Source of the DNA: Botryosphaeria dothidea
Lineage: Eukaryota > Ascomycota > Dothideomycetes > Botryosphaeriales > Botryosphaeriaceae
Length of the DNA stretch: 64,000 nucleotides
NCBI GenBank assembly: GCA_011503125.2
Contig: WWBZ02000062.1
Coordinates: 1,612,001-1,676,000 of the forward strand
Direction: 5' to 3'
The position numbers and the translations under genes were made by a program. Under the pieces are notes generated by a model. It ran no database searches. It saw only the letters and a program-made list of their open reading frames with translations, and had not been told where the DNA came from. Positions 11,398 through 21,684 of the stretch are shown here, in pieces. Every line of letters starts with the position of its first letter. Positions within the stretch are counted from its first letter, which is position 1.

Positions 11398-12081
11398 AAG
11401 CTTACGAGCGTTTTTTGACGACGAGGGAGCTTGAGCGGTCACGTCCACTTGCAGGTGGCGGCGGAGGGAAAGACGGCGCTCCAGAGGTTACAAAAATAGG
11501 TTGCTTCCGGCGGTTCCTTTTTTATGGTTCATCTTGGCCTGTTTTGCAGGGCTTCAGCATTGTTGGCGTTGGTCGGACCGGAATTGGGGCAGCATTGATG
11601 TCTCACAGCTGCAAATTCCCATGTTGATGTTGATATGCCAGGAGATTCAGAATGGACATCCTGTCTCTCTTCTTTCCATTTCAGGCGATTTTACGGATTA
11701 CCAAATATGGCAAGGTGGTGTGGCTCTCGCGGTTGAATAGCTCAATGATGACTGCAGTGCATCATCGAGTACCAGCAACAGCTGCATACCAGGATAACCT
11801 GACTTTTGTTATCGTATACGCACGCTTGCTTGGTGAACAGATTTGCCGAGCTGGATGTATGTGGTCAAAGTTTGGTGGTTCGACTGGTGCATGATGCGAA
11901 GGGGCCTCGGTAGTTTGGGTTCCCCGCAAGTCGAACGCCGAGGGTCCACAGCCAAAGTAATCACCGCCTACCTCCGCCCCAAGCTACTTACTGCTCTGGG
12001 GCCCCGGCTATTCAATCCGACCTCCACCACAGCCTCTCTTCCTCCTTTCCCCTCCTACATTGACCAATTACTCCACTCATC
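11398..12081. other. intergenic, about 0.7 kb, no gene seen
   Basis: This holds the LSG1 3' flank and the promoter of the acyl-CoA dehydrogenase gene. A CT-rich 5' UTR-like stretch (about 12020-12080) precedes the start codon. No ORF is supported. Confidence 0.5.
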
Positions 12082-13716
12082 ATGTCATCAAAGTTGTTGA
12101 TCAACAGCGAGAAGGGCCATGTGTCCGCCTCGCAGCGCATTCCGCCTATCGCCTTGCCCTACGTCAGCGACAGGGCACAGAAGACTCTCGACATTGTGAG
12201 CCAGCACCACCCTCAATTCTCTCCAGTTGCAACGATCTGCCTTATTTGGACCAGCTAACTAACAATATCATCCGCAGGTCGAGAAGTTCGTCGAAGAAGA
12301 ATGCATTCCCGCCGACTCCGTGTACCTGCAACAAATCGGCAACACCCCCGAGGAGCGCTTCTCCGCGCACCCGCCAATCATTGAGGAGCTGAAGAAGAAG
12401 GCTCAGGCACTCGGCCTCTGGAACATGTTCCTGCCCAAGGCACACTTCAAGGAGGGTGCTGGTTTCTCGAATCTCGAGTACGGCCTGATGGCGGAGTTGC
12501 TGGGAAAGTCGCGCACCGCGTCTGAGGCAACAAACTGCGCGGCCCCAGATACGGGCAACATGGAGGTGCTGGCTAAGTATGGTAGCGAGGCACAGAAAAG
12601 GAAATGGCTGGATCCGCTGCTGGAGGGTAAGATCCGCAGCGCCTTTTTGATGACGGAGCCGCAAGTGGCGAGTTCGGATGCCACCAACATCGAGTTGAAC
12701 ATGAAGCTGGAGGGCGATACGTGGGTGCTCAACGGACAAGTTAGTTCAGTCCCTAGACCTTCGGGGTTTCCCTTTCATGCACGAGATCTCCGGGTGTCCT
12801 TGTTCTCAGGATATCATGTTATCTCCTACATGCCTCACCACCCCTCCCAAGCTCTCAACGACTAACCATTCTCCCGCAGAAATGGTGGTCCTCCGGCGCC
12901 GGCGACCCCCGCTGCGCCGTCTACATCGTCATGGGCAAGTCCGACCCCACCAACAAGGACCCCTACCAGCAGCAATCCGTCATCCTCGTGCCGGCCAACA
13001 CGCCCGGCATCACCGTGCACCGCATGCTGTCCGTCATGGGCTTCGACGACGCGCCGCACGGCCACGGCCACATCTCCTTCACCAACGTGCGCGTGCCGCG
13101 CGACGCCATCGTGCTCGGCCCCGGCCGCGGCTTCGAGATCATCCAGGGCCGCCTGGGCCCCGGCCGCATCCACCACGCCATGCGCAGCATCGGCGCCGCC
13201 GAGCGCGCCCTCGAGTACTTCCTCGCACGTTTGAATGATCCCCGCAAGAAGCCCTTCGGCCAGCTGCTGTCTGAGCATGGCATCATGCTTGAGCGCGTTG
13301 CTCGCTCACGTATTGAGATTGATGCTGCTCGCTTGGTGGTGCTGAATGCTGCCATCAAGATGGACCTGACCTCGCCGAAGTTTGCGCTTAAGGAGATTGC
13401 GGAGGCGAAGGTGCTTGTGCCGACGACTCTGTTGACGGTCATCGACCGCGCGATTCAGGCGTATGGCGGTGCTGGTGTCAGTCAGGAGACGCCGCTCGCG
13501 AACATGTACTCCAATGGCCGGACAATGCGGATTGTCGATGGGCCTGATGAGGTACATTTGCTGCAGCTGGGCAAGAACGAGAACAAGAGGGGCAAGCCGT
13601 TGGGTGAGCGGATCGAGGCGCAGAAGGCGAAGGGGGATGAGTTGTTCATGCAGGCGGGTCTTAAGAGGACGGACCCGTTGAGACTGGAGAGGAGCACCGG
13701 AAAGGCGAAGTTGTAA
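12082..13716 (+). CDS. acyl-CoA dehydrogenase, ACAD10/11-like
   Basis: Three exons (12082-12195, 12278-12739, 12880-13716) give 470 residues. Both introns carry strong CTAAC-type branch sites before the acceptor. The three family regions appear in order: an N-terminal helical domain, a middle strand domain with AFLMTEPQVASSD and KWWSSGAG (flavin and substrate contacts), and a C-terminal helical domain with the GRLGPGRIHHAMR segment and AIQAYGGAGVSQ near the FAD site. The length and the FVEEECIPADSVYLQQ start match the fungal and animal ACAD10/11 type, which acts on long-chain or hydroxylated acyl-CoA in peroxisomes or mitochondria. The C-terminus ends KAKL, which resembles a weak PTS1-like tripeptide (AKL), so peroxisomal import is plausible. 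The fused kinase domain of animal ACAD10/11 is absent. Confidence 0.92.
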
Positions 13717-13953
13717 GCTATAAGATGTTCTCACGTAGTCCTGGGTCAACAAAATTTTACATACAGGAATGGAGCAATTGACTTTTCAATTCGAATCGAA
13801 AGATGAAGTCTCTCGGGGGTATTTTTCAGCATTACAAAAGCAGGTACTTCTTAAACTCGGTCAGGATCCTTTCCCACCAGTTATCCCCGTGACCAATTTC
13901 GCCCAAAAGCCTATCCCGTTTTCAATCATTATCGACGCCCGCTGAACACAACA

Positions 13954-15649
13954 TTACAATGACTTACTGCTGCCTCCGCAATCTTTCTTCACTTTCCACA
14001 CCACTATGCCTCTCCTGCCAACAACGCGTTGCAACGTCGGCATGACTCCATCATCACCGAAGTCCATGTCATCTAGGTTCAGGTGATGCTTGTAGCTCCA
14101 TACCTCTTCCAACTCGAACGCGTGCTTCTCCTCCCTTTCGCCTTCAACCTCGGCATCCGGATGAGAAAACGCGTCCAAGAACGTCGCGCTCCTCGGCGCA
14201 ACGAGATACGTGACGCCCCTCCCGCCCAGCTTGGCGCCCTTGTCCAGCTCAGCGTTCGAGCAGGACGTTCCATTTGCGACGCGCGCAACCATGGCGTCGG
14301 GCTTCATGCCCATCAGATCGACCGTGTCGATCACCTCGTTCTTGCCGTTCAGCAGCCACACCGGCGGGCTGTACGTCTTCCACCAGAAGACGCTGGTCAC
14401 GCTCGGCTCGCCGCTGTGCGCAATCCACATCTGCGCGGGCACCACGCCGCCCTGGTGGTAGACGCCCATGAGCAGGCCCATGGCGGCGTTGAAGATGATC
14501 CAGAGCGCCATCCAGGCGCGCCGGACGCGCGGGTTGAGGGGGAGGCGGATCGAGGAGAGGATGAGGGGGACGGCCGGGAGGAGGAAGCGCGCTTCTTGGT
14601 GCGGGAACAGGGAGAGGAGGGCGACGCCGGAGAGCGCGGCGGCGAGGCGGAGGTTTTTGCGGTAGTTGAAGATGAGGAGGGGGAAGGCGGGACCGATTAG
14701 TTGCGGCAGGTTTGCGACGATGTGTTGGTAGTACGGGTGGAGGCCGTGTTGCGCGAGGTTGTGCGCGGAGGAGTTGTAGAGGAAGTTGTTTAGGGGCGTG
14801 ATTATGGGGCGATGGACGAGGTTTGAGAGCGTGAGGCCGTTAGGGTGGTAGAAGGATGTATCAGACATTATGGCGATTATAGTCGTAACGGTCGCGGAGA
14901 GAAGGAGCGCGATTAGGGAGAGCGGCTTGCGGTGGAAGTGTGGGACAAGCTGAAGCAACGGAATTATCAGGTACGCCGGGAATGTTATTCTGTTAAAGAA
15001 ACCGGCGACAGAAATGAATCCTAGGACCGCGGTCGCGGTGAGACTGGAGCGTTTCTATAGTCCACGATTAGCTATGCGCAACGGGGATGTGCCGGAAGCT
15101 CTCTACCTTGTCCTCCAGAATGCGCCCAATCAGAACCAAGCTCCAAATGAGCGCCAGTGTCTCCAATGAATTCGAAAATGTATGCGTTTGTAAGGTCCAG
15201 GTAACGTATGATGATGCGACAAGCATAGAGGCCGAGCTGCGCTGATGCGGCGACACAAGCTCGAGGATAGCCCAGTCCTCAAGCACGAAGCTCAGGACAA
15301 ACATCATAACGCGCAGTGTCCAGTATACAACATATGGCGGTACTTCCTCCGCGATCCCTTCGCCGATGCCTCGCAGTGTGGCCATAGGTATGCCGTAGCA
15401 GATCCATAGTGGAAAGGAGCTGCGAATGGGATGCTTGGAGGTGAATTCCCAGGTAAGGTGGACCGGGTAGCCAAAGACGCGACCTAAGAGTATCTTATGT
15501 TATTCAGCTATGCTTGCTAGAGGGCGCATTGGAAACGTACCAGCTATGACTTCTGGCCCTTGGAAGTTCTCGTCGGGATGCAGGTAGCTCGGGGAGAGAG
15601 CAAACCATAGCCGCACCAGGAGCAATAAGAAGTAAACGCGCCGCCACAT
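13954..15649 (-). CDS. SMP3: GPI mannosyltransferase 4 (Smp3)
   Basis: Exons at 15649-15541, 15483-15107 and 15054-13954 give 528 residues. The spliced N-terminus contains [20 protein letters not shown], the GT22-family loop with the catalytic Asp-Glu pair. It is followed by [20 protein letters not shown], which fits Smp3/PIG-Z better than Gpi10, Alg9 or Alg12. Many hydrophobic helices follow, with the conserved luminal HQEARFLLP motif around residue 360. The enzyme adds the fourth mannose to GPI precursors in the ER from dolichol-phosphate mannose, a step essential in yeast because ethanolamine phosphate is attached there. Length agrees with the yeast protein. The 5' side faces SKP1 across a 1.27-kb spacer. 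Confidence 0.88.
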
Positions 15650-16919
15650 TACGATTATGTCCTGTTGTTCAACTCATCGGAGGCAGGTTCCCGGGAGAGG
15701 GGGAGGGCATCGATCGGCGCGAAAGCGTGTCGGAGCTGGAGCTTGGGGAGTGACGGCAGAGGCAGTGCGACAGTTGGCCAAAATAACAAGAGAGCACACC
15801 ACAGCTTTAATGAATTGCCCGTTTCGATAAGGATAAGGAGTGGCCCCGGCGATAGGCTGAGATTGCTTTTGGGGCACAACGTTCGGCGAGAATCCGGCTT
15901 TGGGGCCTTTGAATTTGGCTTGCGGTGCGCTGTGCGTGAATCGCGGCCATGGTTGCTGAATGGCCGTTCCGCGTGGTGCTTCATGTACCGGTTCCGCGAC
16001 GCGACTGGCCAGCGGTGTCGAGATACGTACGCATCACGTGGAGCTTATGCTAGCCTTATGATAGCTCGAAGTAGTAGTAATCCGAAACATCACCCGCAGC
16101 AGGGCAGCACGGCGGTCCGATCACAGGGCTGGGCGGCGCGACGCGCGCTGGCCCGCTTGCTCTTAATTTGCGCGTCGTTCATGCTGAAGGCGTTATCTTC
16201 GTGTTTGCTGTCTGCGAATGCAGGCTCCAGCTTCCTGTTGTGGGGCCATAAGTGCGCCATCTCTCAGGGTGTCAGTCTAGCACCACTGCTTTCAATATAT
16301 ATTTTTGTGGGATGTTCCTCCGGGGGCGATATCGCCAAACGTGCTGCATTGAGGGCCGATTGCCCTCCGAGCGACCCAGCGAGACCTTCTAGAATATCTG
16401 CTGAAGCGCATCGCCGATTTCAGGAGCGGCTGCTCAACACCTGCGTGGATAGAGAAAAAGTGTGCGTAGCCTTTGTCCAGGAGCATCGGCAACCGTGTTT
16501 ATGTCGCGCGCTGCGCCGCGTGATTGCAGGATTCATGGGGGCTTGGTTGTGGCTGCTCTGTGTTGGTGATGGAAGATCTAGGTAAGGGACTGGCGTTCTA
16601 AGCCCTAGCGCAAGGCAGCTGCCTTGGGCGACAGGTACCAGTGGGACAAACTTTGGCGGTTCTGCCTGCTGCACCTCTCCGTATATAATACCCTTGTGAT
16701 CAGTCGCCTGCTTGCAAGTGTTGGGACTTCGTGCCTTAAAAACAAGTCGTTGCTCCTCGCGCACCCGAACTTGTACATCCACCGAGCTTCCTGCAGCACA
16801 ACCGCACCGGCGCACGTCTTCCGCCCCACGTCAATCTACCGCTCTTCGCCGCTCGACCATCCTCCTTCAACCCCAACACCACCACAACCTCACACAGCTT
16901 CCACGTCGCCATATCCAAC
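15650..16919. other. intergenic, 1.27 kb, divergent promoter region SMP3/SKP1
   Basis: The region contains a 306-codon open frame on the plus strand (15665-16585), but its composition and lack of family features look random. A GTATATAATAC element at about 16680 lies some 240 bp before the SKP1 start, and a CAAC/CCACC-rich leader precedes the ATG. I support no gene here. Confidence 0.5.
16680..16690 (+). promoter_or_regulatory. TATA-like element upstream of SKP1
   Basis: The sequence TATATAATA occurs about 240 bp upstream of the SKP1 start codon. It is plausible as a core promoter if the 5' UTR is about 200 nt, as expected for a highly expressed gene with a CA-rich leader. Confidence 0.35.
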
Positions 16920-17653
16920 ATGAGCACCCAGAAGATCACTCTCACCACCTCTGACGGTGTCGACATCGAAGTCGGTACGTGCACGCGCGCCACCCCGCGT
17001 TTCCAAAGAGCGCAAGCTAACAGCGTCATGCAGAGCGCCAGGTCGCCGAGCGCTCGATCCTCATCAAGAACCTTCTTGAGGATCTTGGTGCCGATTCCGG
17101 CGAGGCTATTCCGATTCCCAACGTACGCTCGCCGTTGCTCTTCCCGCGCGAAATCCCGCTGACGCGCACATGCAGGTCAACGAGCAGGTCATGAGGAAGG
17201 TCATCGAGTGGTGCGAGCAGCACAAGAAGGATCCCCCGGCCTCGACCGACGACGATTCGGACTCCCGCAAGAAGTCCACGGATATCGATGAGTGGGACCA
17301 GAAGTTCATGCAGGTCGACCAGGAGATGTTGTTTGAGATCATCTTGGTCAGTTCCAAAATGCCCCGCGTCGCTGTTGCGCCACTCCCCGAGTTCGGTTAC
17401 TCATTTGAACATTCACGCCGTAGGCCGCCAACTACCTCGACATCAAGGCCCTTCTTGATGTTGGCTGCAAGACCGTCGCAAACATGATCAAGGGCAAGTC
17501 TCCCGACGAGATTCGCAAGACGTTCAACATCCAGAACGATTTCACCCCCGAAGAGGAAGACCAGATCCGCCGTGAGAACGAGTGGGCTGAGGAGTAAGTT
17601 GTGCGCTATTCCAGGCTTGCATGGCGAATGTCTAACACCTACATAGCCGCTAA
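16920..17653 (+). CDS. SKP1: SCF ubiquitin ligase adaptor Skp1
   Basis: Five exons fit: 16920-16974, 17034-17122, 17176-17346, 17424-17593 and 17647-17653, giving 163 residues. The protein starts [20 protein letters not shown] with a BTB/POZ-like fold. It ends with the Skp1 dimerisation and F-box-binding region [30 protein letters not shown] and the invariant NEWAEDR C-terminus. Skp1 bridges Cul1 to F-box proteins in SCF E3 ligases and also serves in kinetochore and V-ATPase assembly complexes. The last exon holds just one base of a split Asp codon, the Arg codon and the stop; without that splice the protein would end WAEE. An acidic Ser/Asp insert around residue 75 is usual for fungi. Confidence 0.95.
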
Positions 17654-18679
17654 AGCCGCGATCCTGACGACGGCGAATCACTTCAACAACTGCGGGCAGG
17701 CCTTCGGTCCGGCAAGATACGTGAACGCGGCGCCTAAGGCGTCTTCCATTCTGCTGGTAACTCTTTCTCGGACGGCGTTACCAAATGATAAGCTGTCACT
17801 CAGCCTTCATCATCGCTCTCGCGCGTAGACAATCCCAGCGGAGGCAGTTTTCCTGGTTCTTATATCTTTTGCTCGGGTTAATGCATTCACGGCGGAAATG
17901 ATTTTCGGAGTTCCGGGATCACTTCTTTTTCCTTTCGCGATACATGTTGTCGAATAGGATAGCGTGGTCCGTCCACACCATTCATGACCTCTATTCATGG
18001 TTTCAATATCGTCATCAAGGACCACGAGATGCGGGAATCGCGGGCAGTGAGTATCTTCACTGCAGAAGATTTTCTTCGGACTGTCACTCTCCAAAAAGCA
18101 AGTTCAGGATGCTATAGAATGCTTTCGAATTGAATGACGTCCATTCGTGTCGTGTTCTGGATGTTTTCTCAACCGTGCTTTGATATCTCTTGGACATTTT
18201 CCCTGCGGCTCCTCCAAGGAAAACTTTGCGTAAAATGGTCGAAAAATGTTGAATCTGAACCTACCTCCTGATGAGCTAACTGCCTAAATCGTCAGTATAT
18301 AGAATCTCCACCCGTCTGAGCGTCTGCCTAATGGTGGGGATTGTTTTGCTTCATGAAACCCCTAAAACATAATCCCGTACTTTCAGCCAGCCCAGGATTT
18401 ACCTTCGTCCTTGATGATAGCGGGGCGGTGCAAAATCACTTTTGTCTAGCTAATTTCTACGCGTGACGGTGATAACTCTTCAAATTTCTAGTACGCTACT
18501 ACCCATACGAGTGTCTCAATAGCGGCAGAGTTGCTCTATACCGCGTCTTTTCGCAGTTTCAGCTCTCATTTTACAGTATCTTACACAACGAACACCGCTT
18601 CTTCGCCTCTACCTCTAAGTCTACACTCATAGGTTGCTTTTCATAATCGTTTCCTTCGATTTCAGCACTAATCAATCCC
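17654..18679. other. intergenic, about 1 kb between convergent genes
   Basis: This AT-richer spacer lies between the 3' ends of SKP1 and PGS1. Short ORFs only. I see no RNA gene or repeat. Confidence 0.5.
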
Positions 18680-20606
18680 TCACAGCGCACCTCCCAAGAC
18701 CTTGACAATCCACATCGCCATCCTCACGTGCAATCCGACCCTCCTTTCCGTCCGCTCAAACTCCGCCATCCCCACCTCCTTCGCGTACTCGCCCAACCGC
18801 GCCTCCTCAGCGCCGAGCCGGCGCCGAAGATCGGCGTCGCGCGTCACGATCAGCGCGCCCGCCTCGAGGTCGAGCTCGTAACTGCGCTTCGTGTAGTTGC
18901 TGCTGCCGATGATGGCGACGGAGGGCCCGCCTTCTCCTCGTTCCGTCGTGGTCGTTGTCGTCGTCGCTACTGCGTCCTGCTCGCCCGGCAGCGTCACCCA
19001 GAACCCCTTGGCGTGGTACGTCCAGCCGCCCGGCTCGCCGACGGTGCCGTAGCGCCACTCGCGCAGCGCGACGCGGTCGGCGAGGTCGGCGCGCTGCACG
19101 CTCTGCAGGAAGCGTCGTGCGAGCAGCGTATAGGCGGCGGGCAGCATGCCCGAGACGCCGGCCGAGCCGTAGAAGCCGTTGGCTTGAGGGGAGGCGGCGA
19201 TGACGGTGGCGCGGGCGGGGTTGGTGGAGAGGAGGAGGTCGCGCATCCAGGGCGTCATGTTGAAGTAGCCGGCCGTGAAGGTCCAGGTGCTGGAGGCGTG
19301 GGAGGGGTGCGTCAGGTACGTCAGGAGGCTCGTCATGGCGGGGAGCTCTGTGCTTGTGTCGTTGGAGGGTGGGAGGACGGATGTGAATTGCAGGAGCGGG
19401 TAGATGAGGGTGGATTGCGTTTCGGAGGGGAGAGGGGTCGCACTGGGGCGGATGAGGGGGGTGAGGAGGGTGGAAGCAGCCTTTTTGAATGCATCACAGT
19501 CTTCGAGCGGCGAGGGTGCGGGGTTGCTGGAGGGCCATGTCATGGTGTAGCCGCCGGGGGTGGAACTTGAGGGAGAGATGAGGTAGCTGAGGCTGCAGAC
19601 AGCTGAGTGGATGCGAAAGAAGTAGTCGGTGATCTCGGCGGATGAGAAGACGTGATAACGGTCTTGCCGATTCGTGAAATAGTCGTTCGAGAGATTCGCT
19701 CTTTTACACGAAAGTCAGTGGTCTGGATCTTGCTGTTTAAGGTCTCTTGTACGTACCCGGACATAATCAATTCGTCATCCACACCATACAGCTTCATGTG
19801 TTGCAAGCCCCAGCCTTCGTTGATACGGCGGGGAATCAACCTTTTCCGCAATCCGAAGAGGTTCGGCGTGTGGAACATGCGGATTTCCACACGGTCAGCC
19901 CCAAAATCTTCAACGAGTGGTGCCAGAAGGGATGCACATGACGGATCTGGTGTTTCACGTGTTCCGCGAAGTGCATCTGTCAGAAACAACACCTTGAGGC
20001 CCGGATTCTGCTGGAGCGCATTCCGGATTACAGAGATCTACAGAACGGATGGTGAGTGAGTGAGCCGGCAATTGATTTCCGGTGTTCGTAAGACCAACCA
20101 ACTCATGTTCTGTCTTCCCGATGTAGAGAGTGGAGAGGTATACCCGCCGCTTGGCGTTGGATATTTTAGTCTACTTCTGTACAATTAGCTCCGCAAGTTC
20201 ACATTGGCTGGGTTTCAAGCAGGAAGAAAATGATGAATGCAGATATAACCAACATGCTTGACACGACCATGTGAAAGGCTGAAAAAAGTATGTCACGGCG
20301 GAGGTGCATTGGGGTTTGATAGCAGACATGTAAATGTCAACTGACCTTCAGAGTTTCGTAGAACTCGGCAGGAGTCTTCAGAATCTCGATCTGCTGTGGC
20401 TGGACCTCGAAGCGTGGAGAGAGCCTGTCAAGCTCTGATGTCAGGCTTGCCAGCATCGCAGCGCCCGATGGAGTGGCTGGCGGAGAACCCGGTGCCGCAG
20501 AGCTGGAGGTCGAATATGTCCGCGCAGGCTTGCCCAGTGAGACGGGCCGGCGCAGAGGCAGCGCAATCCTGGATCTAGAGGATCGTATGACAGAGCGAGC
20601 AAACAT
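18680..20606 (-). CDS. PGS1: phosphatidylglycerophosphate synthase (CDP-DAG:glycerol-3-P phosphatidyltransferase)
   Basis: Four exons (20606-20346, 20170-20099, 20037-19757, 19700-18680) give 544 residues. The first 35 residues are Arg/Ser-rich without acids, a mitochondrial presequence. The tiny second exon of 24 codons encodes the conserved AKRRVYLSTLYIGKTEHEL. Two phospholipase-D-type HxK motifs follow: HMKLYGVDD in exon 3 and HAKGFWV in exon 4, the latter followed by GSSNYTKRS. The enzyme makes phosphatidylglycerophosphate from CDP-diacylglycerol in the inner mitochondrial membrane, the committed step to cardiolipin. A Thr run (ATTTTTTT) sits between motif 2 and its downstream Asn/Ser residues, a local insertion at a microsatellite. 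The gene is divergent from the complex I subunit gene with 283 bp between start codons. Confidence 0.93.
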
Positions 20607-20889
20607 TATTTCTTCGCTTCAGATGATCCGGCTGCAGGGGCGCTCACCGCCAAATGCTGCAGGATGTCCAGGCGGACGGGCGGAGAGATGGTGTTGTTGA
20701 AGCAAGCGAGTCGTGTTGGAGCAAGCTCTCGCTTCACGCGCTCGGAGCCGGCCCGCGGAGGAGGACAAATGGGCTAGCTCGCATTGGATGCCATCGGCGC
20801 CAAGACTTCCGTCTCCCGCATCATCAACGTCCTGGACGAAGCTCCTCGGCGGACCCGCGTGCTACCACTCACGACCACACGAGCCCTCC
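20607..20889. promoter_or_regulatory. shared promoter PGS1/NDUFA12
   Basis: A 283-bp divergent intergenic region separates two genes for mitochondrial inner-membrane components. It must hold both promoters. No TATA box is visible on either strand. Confidence 0.55.
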
Positions 20890-21684
20890 ATGTCAACCAT
20901 CACCCGTACGCTGCGCAACCTGCGCAGGGTCGGCGTCAAGGTGCGAGATGCCCGCGCCGTCTTCGCCGCCAGCTACTGACCTGAATCCCGCAGGACGCCT
21001 GGCACCAGATGCAGGTACGCCTCCCATAGGCCCCTCGACTTCCGACTACGCTCCGGACTAACCCATAATCTTCCGCGGACATAGTACATCGGTCGGTCAA
21101 TGGCATTTCGAGTGGGTGCGCTCGAGACACTGACGTCGGAGCAGGCGACACCAAGGCCGGTACCTTGATTGGAAGCGACAGATACGGCAACAAGTACTAT
21201 GAGAACCTTGCGGAGGAATTGCCTCGTCAGTCGGCCTTTAGTGTGCGCTTGAACTGCAATTGACACATGCCGTTGTAGTGAGGACGCGCTGGGTGGATTA
21301 CAAGGACCACGAATACGACCCGTAAGGAACAGGACAACTCTTGCCTAGAACGCGGTAGCTAACCTTTGGCAGTTCCCAGATTGAGCCCGGCTGGTGAGCC
21401 CTCGCATCTCCACAGAGACCTGCAAATCGACTGACCCGCGAAAGGCACGCCTGGATGTCCTACATGGTGGACAAGCCCCCGACCGAGGACAAGATTATGC
21501 AGAGGCAGCTTCGCGCTTGGGAGCCTAAGGAGCACAGACCCACTCTCACCTGGAGCCGCTCAGGCTTCAAGACCTACAGCACGTATGTGTGCTCCTCCAG
21601 GATGTGTTGGGCGTTGCTGACGAAAAGATTAGTACCAAGGCCAAGTACTCGCCGTGGGTTCCGGTTGCTGCGCCGCGCAAGTAA
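20890..21684 (+). CDS. complex I accessory subunit NDUFA12 (B17.2)
   Basis: Eight exons fit: 20890-20940, 20994-21014, 21085-21091, 21145-21225, 21279-21321, 21373-21393, 21445-21582 and 21633-21684, which give 137 residues. The product starts MSTITRTLRNLRRVG and carries the family core YIGDTKAGTLIGSDRYGNKY, RTRWVDYKDHEYDPSQIEPG and WHAWMSYMVDKPP. It ends PWVPVAAPRK. NDUFA12 is a small peripheral subunit of NADH:ubiquinone oxidoreductase at the junction of the matrix arm and membrane arm. Length equals that expected for fungi. Exon 3 is only 7 nt and exons 2 and 6 are 21 nt, yet each gives the conserved residues in frame, so I trust the structure. Automated prediction would probably break this gene. 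Confidence 0.92.

Noticed and set aside
15665..16585. 306-codon plus-strand frame in the SMP3/SKP1 spacer
   Set aside because: Composition is random-like, no family motif is seen, and it occupies a promoter region between two well-defined genes.
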